Assembly (NCBI GenBank): GCA_965202845.1
Contig: OZ241856.1
Span: 1,116,001-1,180,000, forward strand
DNA length: 64,000 nt
From: CBDATA01 sp965202845
Lineage (GTDB): Bacteria; Acidobacteriota; Vicinamibacteria; Marinacidobacterales; Marinacidobacteraceae
Direction: 5' to 3'
The notes beneath the pieces are model-generated. The model did no database searches. It was not told where the DNA came from and saw only the letters and a program-made list of their open reading frames with translations. The position numbers were made by a program, and so were the translations under genes. Positions 26,911 through 34,695 of the stretch are shown one piece after another (position 1 is the first letter of the stretch; every line of letters starts with the position of its first letter).

Positions 26911-28287
26911 ATGCGAGTCGCAGTTCTCGGCGCCGGCCAGATGGGCGGGCACCTGCTCCGCCAGCTGAGCCGGCTGCCCGAACAGCCGGACGTCATCCTG
27001 ATCGAAAAGGACCCGGCGACCGCGAAGCATTTCGGTCGGAAGTTCGACATCAGCGTCGTGGAGGCGGACGCCTCGATCGCCGCGGTGCTGGAGACCCACG
27101 CCCGCGACGCCGACGTCCTCTTCGCCCTCACCGACGACGACGCCGTGAACATCGTGGCGGCGCTGACCGCCACCCACCCGGCGATCGGGGTGGAGCGGGC
27201 GGTGGCGCGCATCAGCGACCCGCGTCACCAGGACGGCCCGCTCCTGCGGGATTCCGCCCTCATCGAGACCATCCTGCCCGAGGCGCTGGTCGCCGAGGAG
27301 ATCCTGGGGCTCATCCGGTTTCCCGGCGCCCGTTCGGTCCGCTCGCTCGGTCGGGGCGGTCTCGTCCTGATCCGCGCGGTTCCGAACCGCGAGGCGGTCT
27401 TCGGCGTCCCGCTCGCCAGCATCGATTCCGCGCCCCGCGGCTGGATTCTCACCGGCATCCTGCGCCGCAGCGGTTCTTCGGGCGAACCCCACCTGATCAT
27501 CCCCCGCGGCTCGACCTGCCTTCGCGAGGGCGACGAGGTGTTCGCGGTGGGCCCGGCCGCCGAGGCCGACAACTACCTGCGCGCCATCGGCATCCAGCGC
27601 GAGCCGGCGCGGCGGGTGATCGTCGCCGGATACGGACAGGTGGGGGCGCAACTCCTCCAGCGGCTGCCCTCGAAGATCGACGTGACCATCATCCGCCGCA
27701 CCGAAGTCGCCGGGGACATCCCCGGCCACCCGGTCATCCTCCGGGGCGATGCGACCGACGAGGACATCCTGCACGAGGCCGACGTCGGGAGCGCCGACTT
27801 CTTCATCGCCGCCACCGACGCCGACGAGGTCAACTTCATGGCCGCCTGGATCGCCAGCAAGGCCGGGGCCCGGGACACGATCGCCCTCCACAACCGGGCG
27901 GTCTTCGCCGAGCCGATGCGGCGCTCCGGGGTGGATTTCCCGATCTTCCCGGCGAGCGTGGTGGTGGGCGCGCTGCTGAAGCCGCTCCACTCGCGCGCCA
28001 TGGTCCGGCTCGACTGGATCGAGGGGGGCGGGGAGATCGTGGAGATCGAAGTGGCGGAGGGCAGCCCCGCGACCCGCTTTCCGCTCGCCGCCCTGGGTCT
28101 GCCTCCCGACTCGATCGTGGGGGAGCTGGTGCGTCCGGGGGTCGGCGCCTTCGTCCCCGACGGCGGCGCCTGTTTCGAGCCGGGGGACATCGCGCTCATC
28201 TTCTTCGCCATCCGGGGAGGCCCCGACCTCAGCGGCCCGGAAGCGACCATCGCGGAACTCGAGCGGCTGTTCGCCGGCGCCTCCTGA
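26911..28287 (+). CDS. trkA: Trk potassium uptake regulatory subunit TrkA
   Basis: Cytoplasmic gating subunit of the Trk/Ktr potassium system. 458 residues in the duplicated RCK arrangement: RCK-N (VAVLGAGQMGGHLLRQLS), RCK-C, then a second RCK-N (VIVAGYGQVGAQLLQRL) and RCK-C. Both nucleotide-binding GxGxxG loops are intact, with the acidic strand-2 residue IEKD in the first copy; the second copy has TIIRR there, so the two sites may prefer different ligands. The trkH gene follows after 5 bases, forming the classical pair. Confidence 0.95.
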   Translation: MRVAVLGAGQMGGHLLRQLSRLPEQPDVILIEKDPATAKHFGRKFDISVVEADASIAAVLETHARDADVLFALTDDDAVNIVAALTATHPAIGVERAVARISDPRHQDGPLLRDSALIETILPEALVAEEILGLIRFPGARSVRSLGRGGLVLIRAVPNREAVFGVPLASIDSAPRGWILTGILRRSGSSGEPHLIIPRGSTCLREGDEVFAVGPAAEADNYLRAIGIQREPARRVIVAGYGQVGAQLLQRLPSKIDVTIIRRTEVAGDIPGHPVILRGDATDEDILHEADVGSADFFIAATDADEVNFMAAWIASKAGARDTIALHNRAVFAEPMRRSGVDFPIFPASVVVGALLKPLHSRAMVRLDWIEGGGEIVEIEVAEGSPATRFPLAALGLPPDSIVGELVRPGVGAFVPDGGACFEPGDIALIFFAIRGGPDLSGPEATIAELERLFAGAS

Positions 28288-28292
28288 GAGCG

Positions 28293-29822
28293 GTGCAGGC
28301 CGGGGAAATCCGCGCCCTGCTCGGCCGGCTGGCCGGGACGCTGGGGGTCGCCATGCTCCCTCCGCTGGCGCTCGCCCTCTGGCTCGGCGAAACGGCGTGG
28401 CTCGCCTTCGCGGTCTCCGCCGCCAGCCTGCTGTTCGTCGGCGGGCTGAGCTGGCGCGCCTCGCTCGACTCGGCGGGCATGGAAGTCCAGCGCCAGGGGA
28501 CCGCGGGCTTTCGCTTCGTGGTGGCGGCGTGGTGCCTCGCCACCCTCGCCGGCGCCCTGCCCTACGCCCTCCACTTCGGGTTCGGCTTCCTGGTGAACGC
28601 CATCTTCGAGTCGGCGTCCGGGTTTTCCACCACCGGCGCCAGCATCTTCGCCGACGTGGAATCCCTGCCCCGCTCCATCCTGCTGTGGCGCGCGCTGACC
28701 CAGTGGCTCGGCGGGCTCGGCATCGTCATCCTGTTCGTCTGGATTCTGGGCGCCCGGCAGTGGGGCGTGGACGTCCTCTCCGCCGAAGCCCCCGGCCCCA
28801 CCCCGGAAAAGACCGAACCCCGGCTCACCGAGACCGCCCGGGACATCGTCCTCGTCGGCGTCACGCTCACCGTCGTCCTCGCCTTCATCCTCACCGGCCT
28901 GGGGCTTCCCGCCTTCGACGCGATCTGCCACGCGCTGACCACCCTCGCCACCGGGGGCTTTTCCACCCGGAACGCCAGCGTCGGGGCGTTTTCCCCGGCG
29001 GTGCAGTGGACCATCGGGGTCTTCATGGTGCTGGGCGGGGTGCGCTTCGCCATCCACATTTATGGGGTGCGCCGACTTTGGTCCCAGGTTCGCAGCCTGT
29101 GGTGGAGGATCCTGGACCGGCGGCGACGCCCGGTTCCGGCGAGTCCGCTGGCGAGTTATTTCGGCGACCCGGAGCTCCGCCTCTACGCCGTCGTGCTCGC
29201 GGGCGCCACCGGCCTGCTCGCCTGGATGCGCTACGGCAGCGGCGCCGAGGCGGGAACCGCGCTGCGCGAGGCGTTCTTCCAGACCGCCTCCATCGTCACC
29301 ACCTCCGGCTTCGCCGTCGGCGACTACGGGCAGTGGTCGGACCCGGCGCGCATCCTCATCCTGACCCTGATGTTCGTGGGCGGCTGCGCCGGCTCCACCT
29401 CCGGCTCGATCAAGATCATGCGCTGGGTGCTGGTGCTGAAGATGATCCCGGCGACCCTCCGGGTGCTGAACCAGCCGCACGCCGAAATCGGGGTTCGGGT
29501 CGGCCACAAACCGGCGCCGCTGGCCATCAGCGCCTCGGTGGCTCCGCTCGTCCTGCTGTTCCTGGGGCTGGCGGTGGTCTCCGGGATCGCGCTCGCCGCC
29601 ATGGGGCTGGATCCGATGACCGCCTTCAGCGCGGCGGCGGCGGCGGTCACCAACGTGGGCCCCGGCCTGGGCGAAGTCGGACCCGCCTCCACCTACGCCT
29701 CGGTTCCGGCGCCGGGGAAGCTGCTGCTGGCGGCGCTGATGGTAGCGGGACGGCTCGAGATCACCACCGTCGCGGTGCTCTTCCTGGCCCCGCTACGCGC
29801 CCTCGCCCTGCGTTTGCGCTGA
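28293..29822 (+). CDS. trkH: Trk potassium uptake membrane subunit TrkH
   Basis: Potassium-translocating subunit. 509 residues with four pore repeats, each with a selectivity-filter glycine: SGFSTTGAS, LATGGFSTRN, TTSGFAVGDYG and NVGPGLGEVGP. GGCAGSTSGSIKIMR is the conserved third-repeat helix. Start GTG 28293, 5 bases after the trkA stop. Its last 30 bases overlap the convergent methyltransferase gene, which marks the border between the core operon and the accessory island. Confidence 0.94.
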   Translation: MQAGEIRALLGRLAGTLGVAMLPPLALALWLGETAWLAFAVSAASLLFVGGLSWRASLDSAGMEVQRQGTAGFRFVVAAWCLATLAGALPYALHFGFGFLVNAIFESASGFSTTGASIFADVESLPRSILLWRALTQWLGGLGIVILFVWILGARQWGVDVLSAEAPGPTPEKTEPRLTETARDIVLVGVTLTVVLAFILTGLGLPAFDAICHALTTLATGGFSTRNASVGAFSPAVQWTIGVFMVLGGVRFAIHIYGVRRLWSQVRSLWWRILDRRRRPVPASPLASYFGDPELRLYAVVLAGATGLLAWMRYGSGAEAGTALREAFFQTASIVTTSGFAVGDYGQWSDPARILILTLMFVGGCAGSTSGSIKIMRWVLVLKMIPATLRVLNQPHAEIGVRVGHKPAPLAISASVAPLVLLFLGLAVVSGIALAAMGLDPMTAFSAAAAAVTNVGPGLGEVGPASTYASVPAPGKLLLAALMVAGRLEITTVAVLFLAPLRALALRLR

Positions 29823-32717
29823 CCTGTCCGCTCCGAGCAGTCGCTGCGGCCGGGGGACGCGCTCCTCGAATTCCACCCGCCGCAGCTTTTCGAGCGCCGC
29901 GAAGTCGTCCCCCGAAGCCGCCGCCTCACCTTCCAGCTCCTCCCCCCCGAACACACCCGAAACCGGCAACACCTCCAGCGCAGCCTTCAAAGCCGTCCGG
30001 AACCCCGCATCCTCACCCAGCCCCATCTCTCCCAACCACTTCCGGCAATCCTCCAGACCCCTGGAACGCGCCCGCCACGCCGCATGGTGCAAAGCGTCGA
30101 TCATCCCCCTGGAACCATCCTCCGCCCCCAACGCCGACTTCGCCGCACGCTGCCCGCTGTCCCAAAGCGTCACCAGACTCCCACGCTTCCCGCCCAACCG
30201 CCCCACCACATCCCCCTCCAAATCCACCCCCACCGCGCGCGCCAGCCGCAACGCCTCGTCGTAGGGGAACGAAGGCGCCTTGAAGGCGTCCCACGCCAGC
30301 ACGAAGAACGCCGTCGTCCCGTCCAGGTCCGCCCCCGCCTTCATCCGCGTCAGCCGCTCCAGCCGGAACCGCTTCACCTCCCGACGCGCCGCCTCCAGCG
30401 CGTCCTCCGCCGTCACCGCATACGCATCCCACCCCTCCTCCAGCAGCCGCCGCCTCGCACTTTGCGGCGCCCGCCGGCGCGGCTTCCCCCGCTCCAGCGG
30501 CCAACGCCGCGAAAACTCCCGAAGCGCCGGCCCGAAGCACGCCAGATACAAGTCCACCCCCGAAATCCCCTCCGCCTCGAACTGTTGGACCTTCTCCCCC
30601 ACCGCCCGCGTGACGTCCCCCTCCACCTCCTCCCAGTACCGGGTCTCCTCTCCCGCCTCCCGCTCCGGGCGCGGACGGCAGACCAAAAAGATCGTGCTGC
30701 TCGCCGCCGCCTTGTCCCGGATATGCAAGCTCCCCTCCGCCTCGGTGTGGATCGGCCACGAAGCGGTGATGACGAACCCCGCCTCGATCAGCCCGGCGGT
30801 CAAGGCGTCCCACGCCCCGGTCGCCTTGTGCGTGAACATCAGCGTCAGAATCCCGTCCGGCTTCAGAACCCGGCGGCACTCGGCGAAGATCTGCGCCATC
30901 CGATCCTGGTACTCCCGCCCGGCCAACTCCTTCGCCCCCTTCTCCCCCCGAAAGCGCGCCGGGTTCGCCACCGCCTCCCCCTCCTTGTCGGTCAGGATGC
31001 GCCGAAAAAGGTCCGGGAAGACATGCCCGGCGGTGCGCTTGAGCCAGACGTAGAAGAAGTCCGAAAGCTCGGCGTACATGACGTTGTCGTAGTAGGGCGG
31101 GTCCATCACCACCGCGTCCACGCTGGCGTCCTCCAGGTGGTCCAGGGCGTCGCCCGGCTTCGCGGTGATCGAGACCGGCGGCGGGGCGTCCCGCTGCGCC
31201 GGAAGCGGGCCTTCGGGGCGGAGCAGCGCGACCAGCTCCTTCACGCACTTGGCGGTCTGGCCGATGGCCCAGTCGTAGCCGACCCCGGCGACCAAGGGCG
31301 CCATCTCCGCATAGGACCACTTGAGCGCGAAGTCGTGCCGGTCGAAGATTTGGGCCATGACTTCGCGACCGGAATGCCAGCGGCACATGATGTTGTTGTA
31401 GCTGAGCACCTTGTCCAGCGAGAGCGCCAGGTAGCCATACGCCGCCTGCCGCGCATCGGTCAACCTCCCCGCCTCCCGATCTGCCTCCAGCAGCTCCCGA
31501 AAGACCTCCACGCTCGTCCCATGGCACAGCAACTGCCGCGGCGAAAACAAGTCCCGCCAGCGCGGCATCCCGTACCGATGCGGCTCGGTGGTCTTGTTGC
31601 CGTCCGGGATGCGCTCGTTCGGAACCAGGTCATACGCCTCCCACTCCGGCAGCTTCTCCGCAAGCCGCTCCGCGATCGCTTCCCGGTCGTCGTCCCCCGC
31701 CCCCGGCGCCCGGTAGCCCCGCTCCCACCGCGGCTTCCCCGCCTTCCCCGACTTCAGAATCCGCGGAACCCGCCGCTTGTACACCACCGCGTACAGCTGC
31801 TCCCCCATCTCCCCCGCCCGCGCCTGCGCCTTGATCGCCGAACCCTCGATCACCCGCCCGCAATCCGGGAACGGACACGCCCCGTCCCCCCGCGCCACCG
31901 TCCCCGCCGACTGCTCCGCAGCCGTCCCCACAATCTCGAACGAACAGACCCGACCCGAAGACCCCGGCCCCTCCCCCACTTCCGGCGCCAAACGCACCCC
32001 GGTCCCATCCGGCGCCAGCCGCCAGTTCGGCGAAAGCGGAACCAACCCCCCGCAGTACGGACACCCCACCGTCCGCGCCCACAGGTAGCCCTCAACGAGA
32101 GTCCCTTCCGGCTCCGGCGGGAAGACGCCCTGGTACTTCGGCGCCGCCCGACTCAGAAACTCGTCGGCCAGTTGCTGGAACTCGGGAAGCAACCGGGCAT
32201 GATGCTCGGCGGGCCATTCCGCCGTGGCCTTCAGGATCAGGGCGGCCACCGGGTTCAGGTCATTCGCATGCGCCGCGAACCCCAGACGCACCGCCTCGAA
32301 GGGGATGCTGCCCCCGCCGGCGGTTGGATCCAGGACTTTGGCTTCTGGCCCGGGACTCCGAAGTTTGTCCCACTCCTCCCCGCTCGGCGAGTACGTGAAC
32401 GCCCGCCGGTAGCCATAGGGATTGGGGCCGAGGTTCTGCCTGGGCTTGGTCCGCTTGGCTTCGTCCAACCTGCGGCGCACGGCCACCGGGTCGCCGTGGA
32501 TCCCCAGCGCATGCAAAAACGCCCCCCGATCCGCATCCCCCGGCAACAACGAAGCCAACACCGCCGCACGACTCGCCACCAGCGGGCGACGCGCCCACCA
32601 CACATGCAGCCGGTTCGGCGCCGGAAACGGCGTCATCGGCGTCCGCTCCCGCACGCTCTCGATCCCGATCTCCCGGATCGGGAGCCACCGCTCGATCAGC
32701 CGCTCGTCATTCGACAT
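29793..32717 (-). CDS. DUF1156 adenine-specific DNA methyltransferase
   Basis: 974 residues. It opens with the DUF1156 domain (LIERWLPIREIGIESVRER, NRLHVWWARRPLVASRA). AdoMet motif I is VLDPTAGGGSIPFEAVRLG (Asp130), and the catalytic amino-methylase motif IV is VMDPPYYDNVMYAEL (DPPY at 539). Between them are two CxxC-type zinc-binding segments (CPYCGG, CPFPDCG). LKPDGILTLMFTHK is a later methyltransferase strand. Large DUF1156 methylases occur in defence islands, where they mark self DNA. Start ATG 32717; the upstream 146 bases are shared with the divergent Rpn gene. No restriction nuclease or helicase of the usual DUF1156 partners is adjacent, so partnership with the Rpn nucleases is an inference from position. 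Confidence 0.88.
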   Translation of the reverse strand: MSNDERLIERWLPIREIGIESVRERTPMTPFPAPNRLHVWWARRPLVASRAAVLASLLPGDADRGAFLHALGIHGDPVAVRRRLDEAKRTKPRQNLGPNPYGYRRAFTYSPSGEEWDKLRSPGPEAKVLDPTAGGGSIPFEAVRLGFAAHANDLNPVAALILKATAEWPAEHHARLLPEFQQLADEFLSRAAPKYQGVFPPEPEGTLVEGYLWARTVGCPYCGGLVPLSPNWRLAPDGTGVRLAPEVGEGPGSSGRVCSFEIVGTAAEQSAGTVARGDGACPFPDCGRVIEGSAIKAQARAGEMGEQLYAVVYKRRVPRILKSGKAGKPRWERGYRAPGAGDDDREAIAERLAEKLPEWEAYDLVPNERIPDGNKTTEPHRYGMPRWRDLFSPRQLLCHGTSVEVFRELLEADREAGRLTDARQAAYGYLALSLDKVLSYNNIMCRWHSGREVMAQIFDRHDFALKWSYAEMAPLVAGVGYDWAIGQTAKCVKELVALLRPEGPLPAQRDAPPPVSITAKPGDALDHLEDASVDAVVMDPPYYDNVMYAELSDFFYVWLKRTAGHVFPDLFRRILTDKEGEAVANPARFRGEKGAKELAGREYQDRMAQIFAECRRVLKPDGILTLMFTHKATGAWDALTAGLIEAGFVITASWPIHTEAEGSLHIRDKAAASSTIFLVCRPRPEREAGEETRYWEEVEGDVTRAVGEKVQQFEAEGISGVDLYLACFGPALREFSRRWPLERGKPRRRAPQSARRRLLEEGWDAYAVTAEDALEAARREVKRFRLERLTRMKAGADLDGTTAFFVLAWDAFKAPSFPYDEALRLARAVGVDLEGDVVGRLGGKRGSLVTLWDSGQRAAKSALGAEDGSRGMIDALHHAAWRARSRGLEDCRKWLGEMGLGEDAGFRTALKAALEVLPVSGVFGGEELEGEAAASGDDFAALEKLRRVEFEERVPRPQRLLGADRSAQTQGEGA

Positions 32718-32764
32718 CAAGTTCAGGATCGGTCGTTCGGGGCAAGGGACGGGAGCGCTCCCGG

Positions 32765-33691
32765 GGGAGTTTTCCACATTTCCCGCCCAAATTGGCGTCC
32801 GACGCAACGTTTTCGCCTCTGCTGCGTGGGTGTTCATGGAGAAAGGAGTTTTTCCGCCCCCCCATGAGCAAAACCAACCCCAAAACCAAACCCGACGCCA
32901 AACCGCCCGCCGTGGAACCCGGAGGGTTCCCGGCCCATCCCCACGACGCGCTCTTCCGTCTGCTGGGCGCCGCCCCCAGGCGCGCCGCGACGCTGCTCGC
33001 CGAATTCCTGCCGCCCGAAGTCCGCAAACGCCTGGACCCGGACCACCCGCCCGAGCTCATCGAGGGCGCCTCCATCGACGGCGAAGGCAAATCCGCCCGT
33101 GCCGACGCCATCTTCCGGGCGCGGCTCAAGGACGGCGCCTCCGCCCGGATCCACGTCCTGCTGGAGCACAAGTCGCAGCCGGACGCCCGCACCCCGCTCC
33201 AGATGATGCGCTACATCCAGCGGATCTGGAGCAGGGAGCGGGAACCCGGGGAAGGCCATCCCGGGCGGGTTCCCCTGGTCATCCCGATGGTCTTCTACAA
33301 CGGACCAAGCGTCTGGACCACGCCCCGCTCGATCGTGGACATGATCGACGCTCCGGAGGGACTCGAACATCTGGCTAGCCAATTCGGGACGTACCTTCTG
33401 TACGACCTCACCCGGATGGCTCCGGAGGAACTCCCGAAGAATCCAGAGACGCGCAGCGCCCTGCTGGCGATGGGGCGCGTCCACGCCGAGAGGGTCACCG
33501 ACGCGGAGGCGGACATCATCGTGGCGGGGATCGACTCCGAAACCGACTTCGGGCAGTTCCTGCTACAGTACGTCGCAACGCTGGTTCTGTCGCTGGATCA
33601 GATGAAAGCGGCGATGCGGCGCACCCGCACCGAACCCGAAGAAGTGGAGGCCGTCATGGAAACCGCAGCTCAGACTTGGTTGAAGCAAGGC
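32765..33691. repeat. Direct repeat, copy 1 (promoter region plus Rpn nuclease domain)
   Basis: Aligns without gaps to 34696-35622 at a constant offset of 1,931 bases. It covers about 100 bases of upstream DNA and the Rpn gene as far as the glycine-rich linker; homology resumes after the linker. Differences are scattered substitutions, denser upstream of the gene than inside it. Confidence 0.85.
32802..32827. promoter_or_regulatory. Interrupted palindrome upstream of Rpn gene 1
   Basis: ACGCAAC at 32802-32808 and GCTGCGT at 32821-32827 are near-perfect inverted repeats with a 12-base spacer. The same dyad occurs at 34733-34758 before Rpn gene 2. Candidate operator, or part of a transcript hairpin before the ribosome binding site. 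Confidence 0.35.
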
Positions 33692-33904
33692 GAAGCGCGT
33701 GGGGAAGCTCGCGGAGAGGCGCGGGGCGAAGTCCGGGGAAAATCCGAAACGCTCGCCCGGTTGCTCGCCCGCCGCTTCGGCCGCCCGCTCGCCGAAGTCC
33801 AGGCGCGCATCACCGGAGCCGACCTCGGGCAACTCGAACGGTGGCTGGACGCCGTTCTGGACGCGCCGACGTACGAGGCGGTCTTCGGAAACGCTGACCA
33901 CTGA
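32864..33904 (+). CDS. Rpn-family PD-(D/E)XK nuclease, copy 1
   Basis: 346 residues. The N-terminal domain (about 25-230) is of the Rpn/YhgA-like (transposase_31) type: HDALFRLLGAAPRRAATLLAEFLPPEV, then the nuclease core RADAIFRARL and VLLEHKSQPD, giving D81, E101 and K103 of the PD-(D/E)XK site. A Gly/Glu/Arg repeat linker (about 270-287) leads to a C-terminal DUF4351-type domain (LARLLARRFGRPLAEVQARI, WLDAVLDAPTYEAVF). Rpn proteins are DNA endonucleases first named as recombination-promoting nucleases, and E. coli members act as toxic anti-phage proteins. Start ATG 32864; GAAAGGAG lies upstream but with a long spacer containing seven C. An alternative ATG at 32836 is in another frame. Confidence 0.85.
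   Translation: MSKTNPKTKPDAKPPAVEPGGFPAHPHDALFRLLGAAPRRAATLLAEFLPPEVRKRLDPDHPPELIEGASIDGEGKSARADAIFRARLKDGASARIHVLLEHKSQPDARTPLQMMRYIQRIWSREREPGEGHPGRVPLVIPMVFYNGPSVWTTPRSIVDMIDAPEGLEHLASQFGTYLLYDLTRMAPEELPKNPETRSALLAMGRVHAERVTDAEADIIVAGIDSETDFGQFLLQYVATLVLSLDQMKAAMRRTRTEPEEVEAVMETAAQTWLKQGEARGEARGEARGEVRGKSETLARLLARRFGRPLAEVQARITGADLGQLERWLDAVLDAPTYEAVFGNADH
33656..33904 (+). CDS. Candidate internal start: short C-terminal Rpn product (RpnS-like), copy 1
   Basis: Inside Rpn copy 1 and in frame with it, ATG 33656 (METAAQTWLKQG) is preceded by GGAGG at 33646-33650 with a 5-base spacer, better than the ribosome binding site of the full-length gene. It would yield 82 residues comprising the repeat linker and the C-terminal DUF4351-type domain, without the nuclease. 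In E. coli rpn genes such an intragenic small protein (RpnS) binds and blocks the full-length toxin (RpnL). That this site is used here is inference. Confidence 0.45.
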   Translation: METAAQTWLKQGEARGEARGEARGEVRGKSETLARLLARRFGRPLAEVQARITGADLGQLERWLDAVLDAPTYEAVFGNADH

Positions 33905-33914
33905 CGCATCGAAC

Positions 33915-33921
33915 AAGGAGG
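33915..33921 (+). promoter_or_regulatory. Strong Shine-Dalgarno of the short Rpn paralog
   Basis: AAGGAGG, 7 bases before ATG 33929, one of the best ribosome binding sites in the window. It decides the start of the C-terminal-only paralog in preference to GTG 33924 or ATG 34061. Confidence 0.6.
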
Positions 33922-33928
33922 TTGTGGC

Positions 33929-34645
33929 ATGGCTGGAGGGCGTGATCCCGAATCTCGAGGAATTGGAGGGGGTGTTGAAAGCGGAGGACATCGCGGGCAA
34001 GCCCCTCGGTCGGCGATGGGACCCGCCCCCGCCGGGCACATTCCGGATGCGAAGACCGACATGATGGAGGCGGGGAGAGCTTCCGATGCCGAATTCGGAA
34101 GTTACTTGCTTCAATACGTCGTGAGATTTGTGAATCTGTCGCCGGAGCGCATCAAGGCGGCGATGAAGCGCACCGGCACCGAACCCGAGAAAGTGGATGC
34201 TCTTGTGGGAGCCACTGCTCAAGTCTGGTTGAGGGAAGGCGAAGCGCAAGGGGAGGCGCAGGGCAAAGCCGAAACTCTCGTCCGACAGCTCGTACATCGC
34301 TTCGGTCTCCTGTCCGACGATTTCCCAGCCGATATCGGCGACGCCGCAATGGATGTTGTCGACCGATGGCTGGAAGCTGCGCATGATGTGCCGACTCTTG
34401 ATGGGGGTTCCTTGAAGAAGGGGACCGCAGCCTATGCTTGGTTCCAGGAAGGCAAAGCCAGGGGAATCGTCAAGGGGAAGTCCGCAACGCTCGCCCGGCA
34501 GCTTGCGCGGCGTTTCGGACGCCCGCTCGCTGAGATCCGAGCTCGTATCGCGGGCGCCGACCTCGGGCAACTCAACCGGTGGCTGATCGCGGTGCTGGAC
34601 GCGCCCACGTACGAGGCGGTCTTCAGTTCGACCCCAAAACGCTGA
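33929..34645 (+). CDS. Rpn paralog consisting only of C-terminal modules
   Basis: 238 residues, no nuclease core. After about 44 Gly/Pro-rich residues without similarity, homology to the Rpn family begins at SDAEFGSYLLQYVVRFVNLS, near residue 228 of the full-length copies, and runs through a linker (EGEAQGEAQGKAETLVRQLV) and a divergent DUF4351-type domain. A second linker (WFQEGKARGIVKGKSATLA) and a second, near-standard DUF4351-type domain (ARRFGRPLAEIRARIAGADL) follow. It therefore holds two C-terminal modules fused in tandem. Another frame from GTG 33924 ends at 34064 in an ATGA overlap with ATG 34061. It may be a decayed nuclease gene or a free-standing inhibitor of the flanking nucleases; the strong Shine-Dalgarno and open frame favour expression. 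Confidence 0.6.
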   Translation: MAGGRDPESRGIGGGVESGGHRGQAPRSAMGPAPAGHIPDAKTDMMEAGRASDAEFGSYLLQYVVRFVNLSPERIKAAMKRTGTEPEKVDALVGATAQVWLREGEAQGEAQGKAETLVRQLVHRFGLLSDDFPADIGDAAMDVVDRWLEAAHDVPTLDGGSLKKGTAAYAWFQEGKARGIVKGKSATLARQLARRFGRPLAEIRARIAGADLGQLNRWLIAVLDAPTYEAVFSSTPKR

Positions 34646-34695
34646 CCGCTGCTCCCACGCGGGCGCAGGAAGGCCGCCCATTCGGGCGATCCCGA

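Noticed and set aside
30013..31527. Gly-rich minus-strand frame inside the methylase region
   Set aside because: Out-of-frame reading of the methyltransferase; low complexity and no domain.
32718..32837. Extension of the methyltransferase to ATG 32837 (MNTHAAEAKTLRR)
   Set aside because: The same peptide is readable upstream of Rpn copy 2 (minus strand, near 34768) where no methylase exists. It is the shared repeat block, not coding. The DUF1156 domain starts at MSNDERL.
32836..32864. Seven-C run before the Rpn ATG as a phase-variation tract
   Set aside because: It is identical in length in both copies, short, and lies outside the frame chosen, so it would only change the spacer unless ATG 32836 were used.
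33924..34064. 46-codon frame (AWLEGVIPNLEELEGV) before the short Rpn paralog
   Set aside because: GTG 33924 is only 2 bases from the AAGGAGG and no family is recognised. The ATGA overlap with ATG 34061 is suggestive, so it is mentioned under the paralog but not called.
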